This document shows positions 5,643-7,920 of a stretch of DNA of 7,920 nt, one piece after another. Source of the DNA: Acetobacteraceae bacterium (GTDB taxonomy: Bacteria; Pseudomonadota; Alphaproteobacteria; Acetobacterales; Acetobacteraceae). Made by a program: the position numbers and the translations under genes. The stretch lies in assembly GCA_003164305.1 (NCBI GenBank), contig PLSZ01000030.1, positions 3,473-11,392 of the forward strand, given 5' to 3'. The first letter of the stretch is position 1; every line of letters starts with the position of its first letter. The notes below the pieces were generated by a model. It searched no databases and was not told the DNA's origin. It worked only from the letters and a program-made list of their open reading frames with translations.

Positions 5643-6302
5643 ATGCCCGCTCTGGATGGAATCATCCGCGCGCTGTCGGATCACGACACTCAGCCGGCCG
5701 GCCGGCGGCGCGCGCGGGACAGCGATACGCTGAATGTCATTCTGTCGTTTCAGCCGCGCGACGTGATCGACGTGACCCTCTCGGGGCAGACGGTGCTGTT
5801 CAGCGCCGTGCTCGCCGATACCGCGCGCGAGGTGCTGCACGTCATGCCTGACGCGCGAAAACCGCGCGGAATTTCCAGTCTGATCGGCATGGGCCGCCTC
5901 GTGCAGGGGCATCTGGACCGGCTGCGAACCCGAGGGTGTGAACCTTACCGAACCGAGGCGGCGACAATGCCCCAATCCACCGTCGCGGCCATGGCGGCCC
6001 CAATGCCGGAGAACGTCGGAGGCGCTCCCTGGCAGGAAACGTCATGGCTGGACGCACCGTTTGAGCAATGGGTCGTCGAGACACGAGCCGATCCGTGCGC
6101 GACCGATCTGTCCGAGGCAGCGGAGCGCCCGGCCGCGGCAACGACACCAGCGGTGGCGGACGTGGCGGCCCAGGGCCGGGGAGAAACCATCGAGCGGCCT
6201 GGCTGTTCCACTACCGAAGGAGCCCACGCCTTCCCCCGCCAGCCAACCGGATATCCCGGCACCCGAACCTGGGTGGGCGCGACGGCGAAAGCAGAAGCAT
6301 AA
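5643..6302 (+). CDS. Hypothetical protein, compact N-terminal half and low-complexity C-terminal half
   Basis: I do not recognise a named family. The 219 residues fall into two parts. Residues 28-97 look like a compact, mostly helical domain: NVILSFQPRDVIDVTLSGQ, LFSAVLADTAREVL and GMGRLVQGHLDRL. Residues about 105-219 are rich in Ala, Pro, Thr and Glu and look disordered. There is no signal peptide or membrane segment, so it is probably cytoplasmic. The ATG at 5643 has no clear Shine-Dalgarno. The TAA (6300-6302) is 17 bp from the stop of the convergent recQ gene. The frame keeps sensible amino-acid composition in the N-terminal half, which supports a real gene; the C-terminal half is less certain, because GC-rich DNA stays open by chance. 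Confidence 0.6.
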   Translation: MPALDGIIRALSDHDTQPAGRRRARDSDTLNVILSFQPRDVIDVTLSGQTVLFSAVLADTAREVLHVMPDARKPRGISSLIGMGRLVQGHLDRLRTRGCEPYRTEAATMPQSTVAAMAAPMPENVGGAPWQETSWLDAPFEQWVVETRADPCATDLSEAAERPAAATTPAVADVAAQGRGETIERPGCSTTEGAHAFPRQPTGYPGTRTWVGATAKAEA

Positions 6303-6319
6303 GAGGAACGGCGCCTCCC

Positions 6320-7920
6320 CTACCCTCCCAGCAGTTTCAACACCCGCCCGCCATAGCGCTGGAGCTTCGAGGCCCCAACGCCCTTGATCTGCCCCAGTTC
6401 GTCGAGGCTCGCCGGCTGGGCCGCCGCGATCTCCCGCAGCGTCGCGTCGTGGAAAATCACATACGGCGGCACCGCCTGCGCTTTCGCCTCGGCCGCCCGC
6501 CAGGAGCGCAACGCGTCGAACAAAGCCTGGCTGAACGCCCCGGTCGCCCCCGCCGGACCGCGGGCCGGCCGCTCGACCGCGGTTTTCCGAGGCGCCGTCT
6601 GCCGCAACAGCACCTCGGTCTCCCCGCGCAGGATCGGCCGCGCCTTCTCCTCGACCAGGAACAAGCCGCCATGGCCCTGCGTGTCCACGTCCAGCGCGCC
6701 CAGGGCGATCAGTTGCCGCACGATGCCGCGCCAGTATGGCACCGCGTGATCGGCGCCGATGCCGAACACCGACAGTTTGTCATGACCGTGCCGCAGCACC
6801 GCCTCGGTCTTTTCCCCACGCAGCACGGCGATCGTGTGCACCGCGCCGAACACCTGATCGGTGCGATACACCGCCGACAGAAGCTTGCGGGCATCCAGCG
6901 TGGCGTCGGACGTCAGCGGTGGGTCGTCGCAATTGTCGCAATGGCCGCACGACGTCTCCATCGTCTCGCCAAAACAGGCCAGCAGCCCGCGGGTGCGACA
7001 GCCGGCCATTTCGGTTTGCGATACCATGTCCTCCAGCCGCAGCCGCATGACGCGCTTTTGCGCCGCGGGGGCGGAGGATTGCGCCAGCCAATGGCGGGCG
7101 CGCGCGACATCCTGGCCGTCGTACAACAGCAACGTCTCCGCCGGATCGCCGTCGCGTCCGGCGCGGCCGATCTGCTGGTAATACGCCTCGGGGCTGTCGG
7201 GCATGTCCAGATGCACGACGAACCGCACGTCGGGCCGGTCGATGCCCATGCCGAACGCGATGGTCGCGACCACCACCAGCGGCTCACCCGAGCGGAACCG
7301 TTCCGCCGCCGCCCGCTTGTCCACGGGATCGAGGCCAGCGTGGAACGGCACCGCCGGAAAGCCCTTTTCCACCAGCTTCGCCGCCACCCGCTCGGTTCGC
7401 GCCCGGCTGCCGCAGTAGACGATGCCGCACGCGCCTTTGTGACGGCCAAGAAACGACAACAGTTGCGCCGTCTCGCCGACCTTCGGCTCCGCCGCCAGAT
7501 GCAGGTTGGGACGATGGAAACTGGCGAGGAACACCTCCGCCGTCTGCATCTTCAGCGCGCTGAGAATGTCCTGGCGCGTGTTGGGGTCGGCGGTCGCGGT
7601 CAGCGCGATCCGCGGCACGCCCGGAAACAATTCCCCCAGCCGCGCGAGATCGCGAAACTCCGGCCGGAACTCATGCCCCCACTGCGACACGCAATGGGCC
7701 TCGTCGATCGCGAACAACGCCAGTTCCAGACGCGATAAAACCTCGATCGTGCCATTGCCCAGAAGCCGTTCGGGCGACACGTACAGCATATCGAGCTGGC
7801 CTTCGACCAGTTCGCGATACACATGGCGCGCTTCCTCCGGCGGCAGTTCGGAGTGCAACGCCGCGGCGGCGACTCCCAACTGACGCATCGCCGCGACCTG
7901 ATCGTCCATCAGCGCGATCA
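6320..7920 (-). CDS. recQ: ATP-dependent DNA helicase RecQ, N-terminus beyond window
   Basis: A 3'-to-5' DNA helicase of recombination and fork repair. The frame runs off the right edge: codons before the ATG at 7909 read IAL, giving IALMDDQV (motif Ia), so that ATG is internal and about 75 residues, including the Walker A motif, are missing. Numbering from that Met: DEAH at 69-72, the aromatic-rich loop CVSQWGHEFRPEF at 73-85, TATA of motif III at 104-107, TIAFGMGIDRPDVR (motif V) at 216-229 and QQIGRAGRDG (motif VI) at 245-254. Zinc ligands are C304, C321, C324 and C327, with an extra C312. The RQC winged helix spans about 335-435 and the HRDC domain about 460-529, ending in GVGASKLQRYGGRVLKLLGG. 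Domain order and estimated length (about 600) are those of standard RecQ, not the short RecQ-like proteins. It faces the hypothetical gene tail-to-tail. Confidence 0.97.
   Translation of the reverse strand, partial: IALMDDQVAAMRQLGVAAAALHSELPPEEARHVYRELVEGQLDMLYVSPERLLGNGTIEVLSRLELALFAIDEAHCVSQWGHEFRPEFRDLARLGELFPGVPRIALTATADPNTRQDILSALKMQTAEVFLASFHRPNLHLAAEPKVGETAQLLSFLGRHKGACGIVYCGSRARTERVAAKLVEKGFPAVPFHAGLDPVDKRAAAERFRSGEPLVVVATIAFGMGIDRPDVRFVVHLDMPDSPEAYYQQIGRAGRDGDPAETLLLYDGQDVARARHWLAQSSAPAAQKRVMRLRLEDMVSQTEMAGCRTRGLLACFGETMETSCGHCDNCDDPPLTSDATLDARKLLSAVYRTDQVFGAVHTIAVLRGEKTEAVLRHGHDKLSVFGIGADHAVPYWRGIVRQLIALGALDVDTQGHGGLFLVEEKARPILRGETEVLLRQTAPRKTAVERPARGPAGATGAFSQALFDALRSWRAAEAKAQAVPPYVIFHDATLREIAAAQPASLDELGQIKGVGASKLQRYGGRVLKLLGG

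Noticed and set aside
5571..5975. 134-residue minus-strand frame opposite the start of the hypothetical gene
   Set aside because: No motif, His/Arg/Gln-rich; the plus-strand frame has the more protein-like composition.
6068..7738. 556-residue open frame on the plus strand
   Set aside because: It lies opposite recQ and partly out of frame over the hypothetical gene. Its product is rich in Arg, His and Gln with no domain, while recQ on the other strand shows every helicase motif. It is a GC-driven shadow.

Overview
This is a GC-rich window of ordinary bacterial chromosome. Gene families, strong G/C at third codon positions and the palindromic intergenic repeats (CCCGGGCTTGACCCGGG-type core) suggest an alphaproteobacterium, possibly Acetobacteraceae-like. 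That placement is an inference; there is no rRNA or other marker gene here.

Layout. 85-882 (-) is the permease of a polar amino-acid ABC transporter, the first gene of a leftward unit whose other parts lie outside the window. A 151-bp divergent promoter region (883-1033) separates it from a rightward LysR-type regulator (1034-2209), which has an unusual ~95-residue C-terminal tail containing a 15-bp tandem repeat. The regulator's stop overlaps (ATGA) the start of a gamma-glutamyltransferase-family gene (2206-3774). Facing that gene, 15 bp away, is a SelA/DgaE-like PLP enzyme (3790-4992, -). The stretch 4993-5291 has no gene and holds several GC-rich palindromes, including a 108-bp element bounded by inverted TCGTCAT hairpins. 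Next to it is a remnant of a formate/nitrite transporter gene (5292-5492, -), of which only the C-terminal end survives. A 219-residue unrecognised protein follows (5643-6302, +), then a convergent recQ helicase gene (6320 to beyond 7920, -) whose N-terminus lies past the right edge.

How it may work together. Permease, regulator, Ggt-like enzyme and PLP enzyme look like a small uptake-and-catabolism locus for an amino-acid-like or gamma-glutamyl/amide compound, with the LysR protein controlling both sides of the divergent promoter. The substrate cannot be read from sequence. The Ggt-like protein has the nucleophile threonine but no signal peptide, and lacks the arginine that binds the gamma-glutamyl carboxylate in E. 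coli Ggt, so its true reaction is open. The right half (repeats, transporter relic, hypothetical gene, recQ) appears functionally unrelated.

I found no RNA gene, CRISPR array, insertion sequence, phage gene or clear new defence system. The points most worth a second look are the repeat-bearing LysR tail, the inverted repeat around the lysR start codon, the divergent Ggt active site, and the palindrome cluster beside the decayed transporter.
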